This document shows, piece by piece, positions 18,996 through 26,889 of a stretch of DNA of 58,165 nucleotides (the stretch's first letter is position 1; each line of letters opens with the position of its first letter). Source of the DNA: Desulfobacterales bacterium (lineage in GTDB: Bacteria > Desulfobacterota > UBA8473); contig JACQWO010000048.1 in NCBI GenBank assembly GCA_016209225.1, positions 66,027 to 124,191 of the forward strand, in the 5' to 3' direction. A model generated the notes under the pieces. The model was given only the letters and a program-made list of their open reading frames with translations, was not told the DNA's origin and did not search any database. Made by a program: the position numbers and the translations under genes.

Positions 18996-19158
18996 AAGAG
19001 AAAAACACCCTTTATTTAAATATCTTAAAGTATCTATCTATATCTGTCAACATTAATTTCTCTATCTGTCCTTATTTCCCCCTTCTCCCAAACCATCAAA
19101 TACTACTACTTTGACTCCTGTGCCCTACTAAAGAGATATGCCTTGCAAGAATCTGCGA

Positions 19159-19272
19159 TCATTTTCCTTTTCCGGTTGTTTTTCCCTCGAAGATCCTTTT
19201 GGCAATATCCAGGATTAACTCCACCTCATCTGCCGATCTTTCCTTAATAAATCCGTCTAAGCTGGTTACCAT
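19159..19272 (-). CDS. Small hypothetical protein (37 aa) after XRE regulator
   Basis: Reads MVTSLDGFIKERSADEVELI..., ending KGK, acidic then basic, with no known domain. It starts 17 nt after the stop of the XRE gene and has an AGGGGAAA ribosome site directly upstream of the ATG, which supports real translation. It may be a small partner of the regulator; nothing in the sequence shows a function. Confidence 0.4.
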   Translation of the reverse strand: MVTSLDGFIKERSADEVELILDIAKRIFEGKTTGKGK

Positions 19273-19289
19273 TTTCCCCTAATTATCAG

Positions 19290-19628
19290 CTACTCCCTTA
19301 ATTGAGCTGCCGCCTGTGCTATAAGCAAGATAAATTTTTTAACCTTATCATCGCACTTATCAAGGAGGTCCTGAATTTTCTCCTCAGTAATTTCTTCCTC
19401 CGGCATAGCTCCCTTTAAGCTAAAGAGAAATAGCTGGCAGGCATCAATACCAAAACCCTTGGCTATTTTTTCGATGTTGTCGATGGTGAGATTCTTCTCT
19501 CCACGCTCAATGGCGCCGAGGTATTTATAATCCAATCCAGCAATGGCTCCAAACTCCTCCTGAGTCCAATCCCTAGCCTTTCTGATCTGTCTTATTCGTC
19601 TTCCGAATTCTTTACGTAATTTTCCCAT
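19290..19628 (-). CDS. XRE-family HTH transcriptional regulator
   Basis: 112 residues. The N-terminal lambda-repressor-like helix-turn-helix is clear: FGRRIRQIRKARDWTQEEFG, AIAGLDYKYLGAIERGEKN and LTIDNIEKIAKGFGI. The C-terminal 45 residues are acidic and helical (EEEITEEKIQDLLDKCDDK) and probably mediate dimerisation. It is divergent from the gene at 19902. A pair of inverted CCTATCAG/CTGATAGG octamers lies in the shared upstream region, one inside a consensus promoter, so self- and neighbour-repression is plausible. Confidence 0.88.
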   Translation of the reverse strand: MGKLRKEFGRRIRQIRKARDWTQEEFGAIAGLDYKYLGAIERGEKNLTIDNIEKIAKGFGIDACQLFLFSLKGAMPEEEITEEKIQDLLDKCDDKVKKFILLIAQAAAQLRE

Positions 19629-19651
19629 CTTGTATTTTCTCTAGAAAATAT

Positions 19652-19728
19652 CCTATCAGGGTAATTCTGTTAAATAAACTTCCTTTGAGTAGTTTTTTGT
19701 TTGACAGGTTATCTGATAGGTGTATAAT
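19652..19728. promoter_or_regulatory. Divergent control region: operator pair and consensus promoter
   Basis: CCTATCAG at 19652-19659 and its exact inverse CTGATAGG at 19713-19720. On the plus strand TTGACA (19701-19706) and TATAAT (19723-19728) are perfect hexamers 16 nt apart, and the second octamer sits in their spacer. The first octamer is about 25 nt before the XRE start, where that gene's own -10 region would be. The layout fits a regulator acting on both promoters. The plus-strand transcript would have a leader of about 165 nt before the gene at 19902. Confidence 0.6.
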
Positions 19729-19901
19729 CCAGAAAAAATCGACTGACAGTTGTTTTTTCCACGGAACGATGGATGCAATCAAGGGAGTAAGTCCCTCGGC
19801 CTAAATTTTACAATAATCATGCCGAACAGTATTGGAAGAGACCTGCTATCCTATAACCACCCTACTACAACTTTCAACTAACTTTAGCGGACACTCTAGA
19901 A

Positions 19902-21038
19902 ATGGTAAGAAAAATCAGAAAATTCTTTATTGTTTGGGCAAATCCGCAAACTCTATTGGCAGCGACATGGAGGTTTTTCGTAGCTTTGTTTGACTGGCGA
20001 ACTATGTTAAGAAGAGTTTTGGGTCGGCCAATAATTGACGCAGTTTTTGTGTCCAATATGCGCGATGAAATTGATCGGCGACGTTACCTTGGTTTATGGC
20101 ATCCCAAAAGTGGGCATTTCAATGGTCCTCGATATTGGGTTAATGGGACATCTGGTAGAACAAGGGTGCTGAATATTGTTACCGAAGATTTAGCCACCAG
20201 CGAGGGTCGGAAAAAAGCTAAGGAATATTTTATTAGGGCTGTTCAATGGGCTAAAAATAAAGGGACAAAGGTAATTTTGTTAGCAGCCAGCACAAAAAGA
20301 CTTTTTGGCGACAACGGCGCACAATTAAAAGAAATTTTCCCTGATTTAATTTTCACGATTGGTGATAACGGCACTTTCTTTTTATTAAGGGAAGAGACCA
20401 CTCACGCCTTAAGGAACGCCAATTTGAGACCAGGTTATTGTCGAATAGCGATTTTAGGGCCTTATGGTTTTCTCGGCGAGATGATGATTCAGGCTCTTGC
20501 GAAAGAAGGTTATTATATTATTGGAGCTGGCCCTAATATTTCTGCTTTGAAGAGAATCAGCGGGAAATACGGGATTGACACTTGCTGCAGTTTTTCTGAA
20601 ATAGGGAAAGTTGACGCGGTAGTTGCATGCACTCACAGTAAAAAGATTCGTTTGAGCGCTGAAAATATAGAAATGATTCGGCACCCGGAAAAAAAGTTGT
20701 TGGTTCTTGATGTGGCGGAACCTTCAAATTTAAGATACCAGGAATATCAGAACTGTAGGGGAACAGTTGTCCGACAAGATGCTGGGAATGCTTATTCGCC
20801 AAAGCTGAAATATGTGTTAGGCGCAATTTCTTACAAAATGTTCCGCCTATCCAGAGGAGTGACCTTTGGGTGTTTCGCGGAAACTCTTTCTCTTGCTGGG
20901 GCGCTTAAGCAAGACATGGAAGTGAAAGGAATAAACTGGTTTACTGTTAGTGTGAATAATATGGAAGTTATTGCTGAATTATTCAAAAAAGACGGCTTTA
21001 CGCTTCCGTCCCCACGTTGTTTTGGAGAGGAGTTATAG
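19902..21038 (+). CDS. NAD(P)-binding protein resembling long-chain acyl-ACP reductase
   Basis: 378 residues, cytoplasmic or peripheral. From about residue 185 there is a Rossmann unit (CRIAILGPYGFLGEMMIQALAK) followed by YYIIGAGPNISAL and KKLLVLDVAEPSNLR. The C-terminus (VTFGCFAETLSLAGALKQD, then INWFTVSVNNMEVIAELFKKDGF) aligns by eye with the C-terminal part of cyanobacterial acyl-ACP reductase (MFACFAEAMLLEFEG...), which makes fatty aldehydes. The N-terminal 100 residues are basic and different. The active-site cysteine of AAR cannot be assigned with certainty. The neighbouring XRE operator suggests regulated expression. No aldehyde decarbonylase gene is near. Confidence 0.55.
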   Translation: MVRKIRKFFIVWANPQTLLAATWRFFVALFDWRTMLRRVLGRPIIDAVFVSNMRDEIDRRRYLGLWHPKSGHFNGPRYWVNGTSGRTRVLNIVTEDLATSEGRKKAKEYFIRAVQWAKNKGTKVILLAASTKRLFGDNGAQLKEIFPDLIFTIGDNGTFFLLREETTHALRNANLRPGYCRIAILGPYGFLGEMMIQALAKEGYYIIGAGPNISALKRISGKYGIDTCCSFSEIGKVDAVVACTHSKKIRLSAENIEMIRHPEKKLLVLDVAEPSNLRYQEYQNCRGTVVRQDAGNAYSPKLKYVLGAISYKMFRLSRGVTFGCFAETLSLAGALKQDMEVKGINWFTVSVNNMEVIAELFKKDGFTLPSPRCFGEEL

Positions 21039-21107
21039 GGGTTAAATTAAGACGTGAGATGCCTGTTTTTACAAACATATCCAGGAGAGAGGTTCATTAA
21101 TCTTTCC

Positions 21108-22277
21108 CTAATACAAAAACATCGGCTTGCCGCCAACATGGCGGATCTTGGGCTTGTACTCCTCCACATCATAGAATTCTCTGATATCAACCCTTTTTTG
21201 GCCTTTCATTATGGTACTTAGGGGAATATCTGTGTATATCCCCCTGTTGAGTGCAACGAGGCGTCCAAAGACACCTTTTAGAAAAAGATCGATAACCATA
21301 TTGGCAAAATTAACTGCCACCATCAAATCCAGAGAGTCAGGAACACCACTTCTCATTAAATAGGAGAGCCTTTGATTGAGCACATCCTCTCCGGTAAGTT
21401 CCTTTAGTACAGCTCCTGTCTCTTCCCCAATTCCTCCCAATCTTTTATGACCATAGGCGTCTGACTTTCCTGAAACGATAATGTCACCCCCCACCATCTT
21501 TGACCCTTCAGAAATCGTGATCATGGCATAATTCTTGGGGTTAGCCCTCTTATCTTTCATGATCAGCTTTGCCAGTCTTTTAGGATCAAATGGAACCTCA
21601 GAGATAATGGCACGCTCCACACCTGCCAGATACGCCGATATCAGGGATGTTTCACCGGAGTATCTTCCAAACAGCTCAATGACAGCAATCCTTTCATGAG
21701 AACCGGTAGAGGTTCTGAGGGCATGTATAAAAGTGACGCTTCTGGTAACTGCCGTGGAAAAACCTATACAATAGTCTGTTCCAAAAACATCATTATCCAT
21801 TGTTTTGGGGATAGCAATTACAGGAAAGCCTTAACGGTGTAGCCTTTCTGCAAAACTGAGGGTATCGTCGCCCCCTATGGGAATGATAGCATCAATTTTC
21901 AGATGCTCCAGATTTTTTAAGACGTGGGATGTGAAATCCCTTCTTCCTTTTTTGAATTGTCCCTTCAAAAAGTCCGGGAGATCCTTTTCTCTGACAGCAC
22001 TGGGATTAGTTCGGGATGTGTGTAGATATGTTCCTCCTGAACGGTCGATAGTCCTGACCTCTGGCGGCTTTAATTCTTGGAAACATTTGTGGCTTGTAGT
22101 AGGATCATCCGGGTTGTACTCTAATATGCTGGCCCACCCTCTTCTGATTCCTATTACCTTAATCCCTTCCATATGTGACCTATAAACCACAGTCTTAATA
22201 CATGGATTAAGACCGGGCACATCTCCACCGCCTGTAAGTATGGCTATTATGGGTTTTTTCTTACTCTTCTTTTTCAT
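21108..22277 (-). pseudogene. 6-phosphofructokinase (PPi-type), interrupted by in-frame TAA
   Basis: Glycolytic phosphofructokinase of the PfkA superfamily. The upstream piece has [20 protein letters not shown] and [18 protein letters not shown], then TAA at 21833-21831 (codon 149). The same frame continues [20 protein letters not shown], then [17 protein letters not shown]. The expected residue at the stop is Glu (RLHREGFPV), consistent with GAA to TAA. GGDD (not GGDG) and PKTxDND (not PGTxDND) are the signatures of pyrophosphate-dependent enzymes. The ATG at 22277 with upstream GGGAAG is the sensible start; codons further upstream come from a hairpin repeat. Either a nonsense allele, a readthrough gene, or a base-call error. 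Confidence 0.88.
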
Positions 22278-22315
22278 CTTTGACTTCCCTATTAACGAAA
22301 TCGTATTGTCAAAAG

Positions 22316-22742
22316 AAACCACAGAGAACACAGAGTTTTTAAACTTAAAAATCTTTTTCTCTGTGTGCTCTGTGGTGAAATTCATTTTCTGTGGTTTCAT
22401 CCATTTTAACCAACTTTCTATTATTTGGAAAGAGATTAATATTAAATAGTATTTTGGGTCACTCATTAAGGGGTTTGTTCAAGAGAGCTGTTTAAGCTTG
22501 ACCCTCTCAACCTTTCGGTATATTATAATATAATCTAAACCCTGCGACTAACCACAGAGGACACAGAGGAGCATATTGACATTAAAAGAAAAAAACTTAA
22601 TTTGGCATTTTTCTCTGTGCACTCTTTGGATGAAAATCTTATGTTCTAAGTTTTGTATACTATAACTATGAGAACACAGAGAAGCATTTGAAAACATAGA
22701 GTTTTTTAAGAATTAAAATTATCTCTGTGAACTCTGTGGTTT
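22316..22742. repeat. Three hairpin repeats built on CCACAGAG...CTCTGTGG
   Basis: Copy 1: arms 22316-22335 and 22359-22376. Copy 2: 22549-22629. Copy 3: 22669-22742. Each has an arm like ACCACAGAGAACACAGAG and an inverted partner like CTCTGTGTGCTCTGTGGT around an AT-rich loop of about 25-50 nt. They resemble the dispersed hairpin repeats seen in many environmental genomes. Copy 1 lies just before phosphofructokinase and creates a spurious N-terminal extension of it. No transposase is attached. Confidence 0.75.
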
Positions 22743-22852
22743 TACGATTGCTGTTTTTGGGTATAATTAGTTCATCCTGAAAATTAAAAATTTGAACTAC
22801 CTAACTCTTGACCCTAGAGGGAGAACCCGAGAAGTTTCAGATTATAGGTAAC

Positions 22853-22936
22853 GTCACTGGTCATTAGTCATCGGTCATTGGTTAAGTGTGGAAAATTGAT
22901 CGCTCTTACCAGTGACAAATGACTATTGACAAATGA
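22853..22936. repeat. Inverted repeat of GTCACTGGTCATT units
   Basis: GTCACTGGT (22853-22861) has a perfect inverse ACCAGTGAC (22908-22916). Both arms continue with degenerate GTCATT and AATGAC units. It is about 85 nt and lies 50-130 nt before hflX, with no coding capacity. Confidence 0.55.
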
Positions 22937-23025
22937 CATTCACTATAGAAGGGGAAAATACTCTATAAAAAAGGTAGAATAAGACGAATAAACTCAAAGA
23001 AAAAGCCATCTTAGTTGGTATTAAG

Positions 23026-24240
23026 TTGCATGCAGAGGATAAAAAAAGACCTGAAGACTTTATGGCTGAACTGGCTAAACTTACTGAAACGGCTGGTGGG
23101 GTAACAACAGACAGGATTATACAGGAAGTCAAACAAATAAACCCTGCCTATCTTATCGGCAAAGGTAAGGTGGAAGAGATAAAAAATCTTGTATCTCAAA
23201 GGGACGCTGATCTAGTTATCTTTGATGATGATTTAACGCCTGCGCAACAACGAAATTTAGAAGAAGAATTTGGTGTTAAGGTCATAGATAGGACTGGCTT
23301 AATATTAGACATATTTGCACAGAGAGCAAAATCGAAAGAAGGGAAGCTCCAGGTTCAACTGGCACAGCTTAACTATCTATTACCCCGTCTTGTAGGTTGG
23401 GGAGGGGTCCTTTCCCGACTAGGTGGTGGAATAGGGACAAGGGGTCCAGGAGAAACCAAATTAGAGGTTGATCGAAGAACAATCAGGGATAGAATTGTAA
23501 GGGCTAAAAAGGACATTGAAAAGGTAAGAAAGGTTAGAACCTTACATCGAAAAAGAAGAAGCCATATCTCTTGTTCTACGGTTTCCTTTATTGGATACAC
23601 CAATGCAGGAAAATCAACCCTTTTGAATTATCTTTCCAATGCCGGGGTCTTGGTAGGAGATAAATTATTTGCAACCCTGGATCCCACTATCAGAAAGATA
23701 AGACTGCCAGACAACAGAGAGATATTGATATCTGACACAGTGGGTTTCATCAATAAGCTCCCTCATCAGCTTATTGCTGCATTCAAGGCTACACTCGAAG
23801 AAATCAATGAGTCGGATATCCTTCTCCATGTAGTCGATATCAGCCATCCTCGAGTTGATGACCACATAACCTCAGTCAATACCGTTTTGAGAGAGATAGG
23901 GACATCTCAAAAACCCATTATCCATGCTTTGAACAAGATTGACAAACTTGATAACGTCAATAGCATTGTTAGATACTGGCAAAGGGAACTTGACAACTGT
24001 GTCGCTGTATCCGCGTTAACAGGACAGGGCATCAACGATCTCTTCAACAAGATTGAAGATTTGATACAAACCAGATTAAAGAAAGTGAAGCTTAAACTTC
24101 CCGTTGATGCAGGGGACATAATCTCTAAGATACACAGGAGCGGCAGGATAATCAGAGAAGAGTATACAGGGGAGGAAGTGATTATTGAAGCTGAGGTAGA
24201 CAACAAATTAGCCCATTCTCTGGAGGCTTTTAATTTTTGA
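23026..24240 (+). CDS. hflX: GTPase HflX
   Basis: Ribosome-associated GTPase that splits stalled or heat-damaged 70S ribosomes. The N-terminal HflX domain has [15 protein letters not shown] and [17 protein letters not shown]; the linker has [20 protein letters not shown]. The G domain has [12 protein letters not shown] (G1), [13 protein letters not shown] (G3), HALNKIDK (G4) and AVSALTGQG (G5). The first conventional start in frame is TTG 23026, but the family's first strand (KAILVGIKL) is encoded just upstream from 22984. ACG at 22984 lies 9 nt after AAGG (22971-22974), where [12 protein letters not shown] would begin if it were ATG. The real protein is therefore probably 14 residues longer, from a near-cognate or mutated start. 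Confidence 0.93.
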   Translation: MHAEDKKRPEDFMAELAKLTETAGGVTTDRIIQEVKQINPAYLIGKGKVEEIKNLVSQRDADLVIFDDDLTPAQQRNLEEEFGVKVIDRTGLILDIFAQRAKSKEGKLQVQLAQLNYLLPRLVGWGGVLSRLGGGIGTRGPGETKLEVDRRTIRDRIVRAKKDIEKVRKVRTLHRKRRSHISCSTVSFIGYTNAGKSTLLNYLSNAGVLVGDKLFATLDPTIRKIRLPDNREILISDTVGFINKLPHQLIAAFKATLEEINESDILLHVVDISHPRVDDHITSVNTVLREIGTSQKPIIHALNKIDKLDNVNSIVRYWQRELDNCVAVSALTGQGINDLFNKIEDLIQTRLKKVKLKLPVDAGDIISKIHRSGRIIREEYTGEEVIIEAEVDNKLAHSLEAFNF

Positions 24241-24256
24241 TGGCACTGGTTTTTGC

Positions 24257-24284
24257 TTGACAAACATTGAATCTATTATAGAAT
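24257..24284 (+). promoter_or_regulatory. Candidate sigma-70 promoter upstream of envelope cluster
   Basis: TTGACA (24257-24262), 16-nt spacer, TAGAAT (24279-24284). It could drive the cluster that begins at 24564, with a leader of about 270 nt that contains the hairpin element at 24363-24513. Confidence 0.5.
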
Positions 24285-24362
24285 ACAAACCCTCGTAGAA
24301 TTCTCATAGAGCTTACTGTATTCCGTACTAAGGCTTCTTAACCAAGAGAGACCTGGTTTATC

Positions 24363-24513
24363 TTGAAAAGTATCCCTGATAGCGAACTCATGAGAGTAGA
24401 GTAGTAGAGAGGTGGTTACTACACTTCTACTTTTCTACTCTTCCAATTTTCAATGAAGCGATCTTAGATTGGTCAAAAAATGGATTCTGAAACGAAAAGG
24501 GATACTTTTTCAA
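24363..24513. repeat. Inverted-repeat element in leader of envelope cluster
   Basis: TTGAAAAGTATCCCT (24363-24377) is mirrored by AGGGATACTTTTTCAA (24498-24513). Between them, a second pair of arms (AGAGTAGAGTAGTAGAG versus CTACTTTTCTACTCTT) can fold. MITE-like or structured leader; no coding capacity. Confidence 0.6.
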
Positions 24514-24563
24514 AGCTCTCCAAGAGGCTCATGATATAAACCACATATTGTAAGGAGGTTAAA

Positions 24564-25391
24564 ATGAAAATAAAGGCAATCATCATGGTTAGCGTATCAT
24601 TATCTTTGCTACTCATCTTCTTTACTGCTGGAGGGTTGCTTGCGAGTAGTACAGATCAAGTTATTGAAACCATAGGTCAAGGTGAGGTTAACTGGACTAA
24701 GAATGTAATAAGGGCCACCGGAAGTGGAGCTCCGAATCCGTCTGCGCCCAATATAGCAGTTGCAAGGTTAGGGGCAGAAAGGGCTGCCAAGGTAGATGCC
24801 TTAAGAAACCTTCTTGAGACTGTTAAGGGTGTAAGGATTGATTCAGAAACCACGGTTGTAAATGCCATGACTCAAAGTGACGTAATACAAAGTAAGGTTG
24901 AAGGCTTTGTCCGGGGAGCCAGGGTAGTTGACAAAAAGTATCTTTCTGACGGTGGCGTGGAGGTTGTTATAGAAGTCCCCATTACCGGTTCCTTTGCTGA
25001 AGCTCTATTGCCTCCTGTGGGGGGGCAACCGGTGCCCTCTACCGGCAGTCCGGTATATACCGGACTGATTATTGATACAAAAGGTTTAGAACTTCGTCCT
25101 GCTATGTCCCCAAAGGTCGTTGATGAAGATGGAAGAGAGGTTTACGGTTCTGCCTATGTAACGAAGGAATTCGCTATCGAGCAGGGAATAGTGGGCTATG
25201 TGAAAGACACGGGAACAGCCAGACAAAATGACAGGGTAACAAATAACCCTATTATAATCAAAGGTATAAAAACTGAAGGACGGGGAAACAGTAACGTTGT
25301 TATCAAAAATTCTGATGCAAATATCCTGAGGGATACCTCTAAAAACCTCAGCTTTTTATCTCAATGTCGAGTGTTGTTTGTTGTCGATTGA
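24564..25391 (+). CDS. LPP20/FlgP-like exported protein
   Basis: 275 residues with a Sec signal peptide (residues 1 to about 27, ending LLASS) and no lipobox Cys. Residues 40-145 resemble the LPP20 domain: IRATGSGAPNP, AERAAKVDALRNLLETVKGV, SKVEGFVRGARVVDKKYLSDG and VEVVIEVPITG. LPP20 includes the Vibrio outer-membrane flagellar protein FlgP. The C-terminal part (TGLIIDTKGLELRPAMSPKV) is the conserved extension often found in such periplasmic proteins. The ribosome site AAGGAGG is excellent. First gene of the envelope cluster; presumably periplasmic or on the outer membrane's inner face. Confidence 0.75.
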   Translation: MKIKAIIMVSVSLSLLLIFFTAGGLLASSTDQVIETIGQGEVNWTKNVIRATGSGAPNPSAPNIAVARLGAERAAKVDALRNLLETVKGVRIDSETTVVNAMTQSDVIQSKVEGFVRGARVVDKKYLSDGGVEVVIEVPITGSFAEALLPPVGGQPVPSTGSPVYTGLIIDTKGLELRPAMSPKVVDEDGREVYGSAYVTKEFAIEQGIVGYVKDTGTARQNDRVTNNPIIIKGIKTEGRGNSNVVIKNSDANILRDTSKNLSFLSQCRVLFVVD

Positions 25392-25403
25392 ACACCAAAC
25401 CTA

Positions 25404-25449
25404 CAAGTTAAGTGCCTAAAGTGAGCTAAAGTTTAAAGTGCCTAAAGTT
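25404..25449 (+). repeat. 46-nt dispersed repeat, copy 1
   Basis: Contains two AAGTGCCTAAAGT units around GAGCTAAAGTTT. A second copy at 57342-57387 matches 45 of 46 positions, 32 kb away. Here it abuts another repeat at 25450. It has no coding capacity. Confidence 0.85.
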
Positions 25450-25612
25450 GATGGACTCGTAAAAAGTCAAAATTGGGATGGCAAAGTAAAAAGCTCCAGA
25501 TGCAAGGCGCGCAAATCCTGAGGAGTGAGGCGTACTTAGGGGTACGCCGCAACGACGAAGGATGCAGTGCAACGCCGCAGATGGACTTTTTACGACTTTT
25601 TACGAAGCCATC
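25450..25612. repeat. 163-nt palindromic element with GACTTTTTACGA ends
   Basis: The ends are near-inverse: GATGGACTCGTAAAAAGTC (25450-25468) and GACTTTTTACGAAGCCATC (25594-25612). The interior is GC-richer (GCAAGGCGCGCAAATCC; AACGCCGCAGATGG) than the flanks. It looks like a non-autonomous palindromic element of a type I associate with deltaproteobacterial genomes. It precedes the TPR-SLH gene and gives it a false N-terminal extension. Confidence 0.7.
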
Positions 25613-25676
25613 AAAGTTATTTAAAAAGGAAATTCCTATACTATTTTTAAATTTAATAACCAGTCGGAGGGGAAAG

Positions 25677-26852
25677 ATGAAGATAAAAAGGATACAGCCT
25701 ATAAATTGGATTTTTCCGTCTATTTTAATATTCTCCCTGCTTTTTCTTGGTGCATGTGCCCCCACGGCCAGGAAAGCGGCAAGTGCCCTGGATACCCCAG
25801 AGCATCATGTATTTAGTGGGATGAAGCTTCTGGAGAAAGAAAATTATGATGACGCTATACGTGAATTTAACCTGGCTATCCAGTTAGACCCAAAATTCTC
25901 TTCTGCTTATACAGGCATTGGCTTAGTAAACGGTTATAAAGGAAACTTTAAAGAGGCATTTGATAATGCCAAGAAGGGCCGGGAACTGGCCAAAACGAAT
26001 GATGATAAGGTCAACGCCCGGGTTGGCCTGATGAGAATTTACTCCATGGAAAGAAAAGGTGATTGGATTGATGAAGCGGAGAGCGCCTTTAAAGGTGCGA
26101 TTGCTATCGACCCTAAATCGTCGGCTGCTCATTACTATATGGGCGAAGCATATAAACTCTTCTATGATTTCGACAAAGCAGGAGAGATGTTTAAAAAAGT
26201 CCTGGATATAAATGATAAATATCTAATTGAAGCAAACAACCAGTGGAAGCTGGTTCAAAAGATTCAGAGGGCCGCACCTGGTAGTATTATAGGTAAAAAA
26301 ATAGCCTTGATAGACAAGATAAGCAGGGCAGATATTGCTGCATTGTTCGTTCAGGAACTACAATTAGAAAAGCTCTATGAAAAACGATCTCCTAAAAAAT
26401 TCGACACCGGTTTTAAAGCCCCGTCAACAGCCTTTGCAGCCGATCGTATTGAAAAGACCGAAGCTGCTACAGACATCTCTAACCATGTATTAAGGACAGA
26501 CATTCAAACCGTTTTGAATATTGGGGTAAAAGGATTGGAACCTTATCCCGACCATACCTATCGTCCCGATGATGTCATAACCAGGGCATCTTATGCTATA
26601 ATGGTTGAAGACATTCTAACAAAGGTTACTGGAGACGATAAACTTTCCACAAAATACATTGGCAACAAATCTCCCTTCCCCGATTTGAGGGGTGATCTTC
26701 CCTATTTTAATGCGGTAATGGTTGTAACCACCAGGGGGATCATGGAGGCCGTGGGTTTGACTACTGGTGAATTTGCCCCAATGAAGCCGGTTTCTGGGGC
26801 TGATGCTCTATTGATTATAAGAAAACTCAAGGATGAATTGAGGTTTTTCTAA
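25677..26852 (+). CDS. TPR and SLH-domain lipoprotein
   Basis: 391 residues. Lipoprotein signal with lipobox LGAC (Cys27). Residues about 40-200 contain TPRs (HHVFSGMKLLEKENYDDAIR, then FNLAIQLDPKFSSAYTGIGL; SAAHYYMGEAYKLFYDFDKA). The C-terminal 170 residues carry surface-layer-homology repeats (LRTDIQTVLNIGVKGLEPYP, DHTYRPDDVITRASYAIMVE, and SPFPDLRGDLPYFNAVMVV). SLH domains bind peptidoglycan-linked polymers, so an outer-membrane lipoprotein with SLH could tie the outer membrane to the wall. GGAGG at 25666-25670 fixes the ATG at 25677. Confidence 0.85.
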   Translation: MKIKRIQPINWIFPSILIFSLLFLGACAPTARKAASALDTPEHHVFSGMKLLEKENYDDAIREFNLAIQLDPKFSSAYTGIGLVNGYKGNFKEAFDNAKKGRELAKTNDDKVNARVGLMRIYSMERKGDWIDEAESAFKGAIAIDPKSSAAHYYMGEAYKLFYDFDKAGEMFKKVLDINDKYLIEANNQWKLVQKIQRAAPGSIIGKKIALIDKISRADIAALFVQELQLEKLYEKRSPKKFDTGFKAPSTAFAADRIEKTEAATDISNHVLRTDIQTVLNIGVKGLEPYPDHTYRPDDVITRASYAIMVEDILTKVTGDDKLSTKYIGNKSPFPDLRGDLPYFNAVMVVTTRGIMEAVGLTTGEFAPMKPVSGADALLIIRKLKDELRFF

Positions 26853-26889
26853 AAAGATATGTTCCCATATTATACGAGGAGAAAGTATC

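Noticed and set aside
22278-22466. A 63-residue N-terminal extension of phosphofructokinase
   Set aside because: The codons come from a hairpin repeat; the ATG at 22277 has a ribosome site and lies just before the first conserved strand.
24240-24257. TGGCACTGGTTTTTGC as a sigma-54 promoter
   Set aside because: GG and GC are 11 nt apart, while sigma-54 needs 10. A sigma-70-like element at 24257 is a better candidate.
25473-25676. N-terminal extension of the TPR-SLH lipoprotein
   Set aside because: It would place a palindromic repeat before the signal peptide; GGAGG supports the ATG at 25677.
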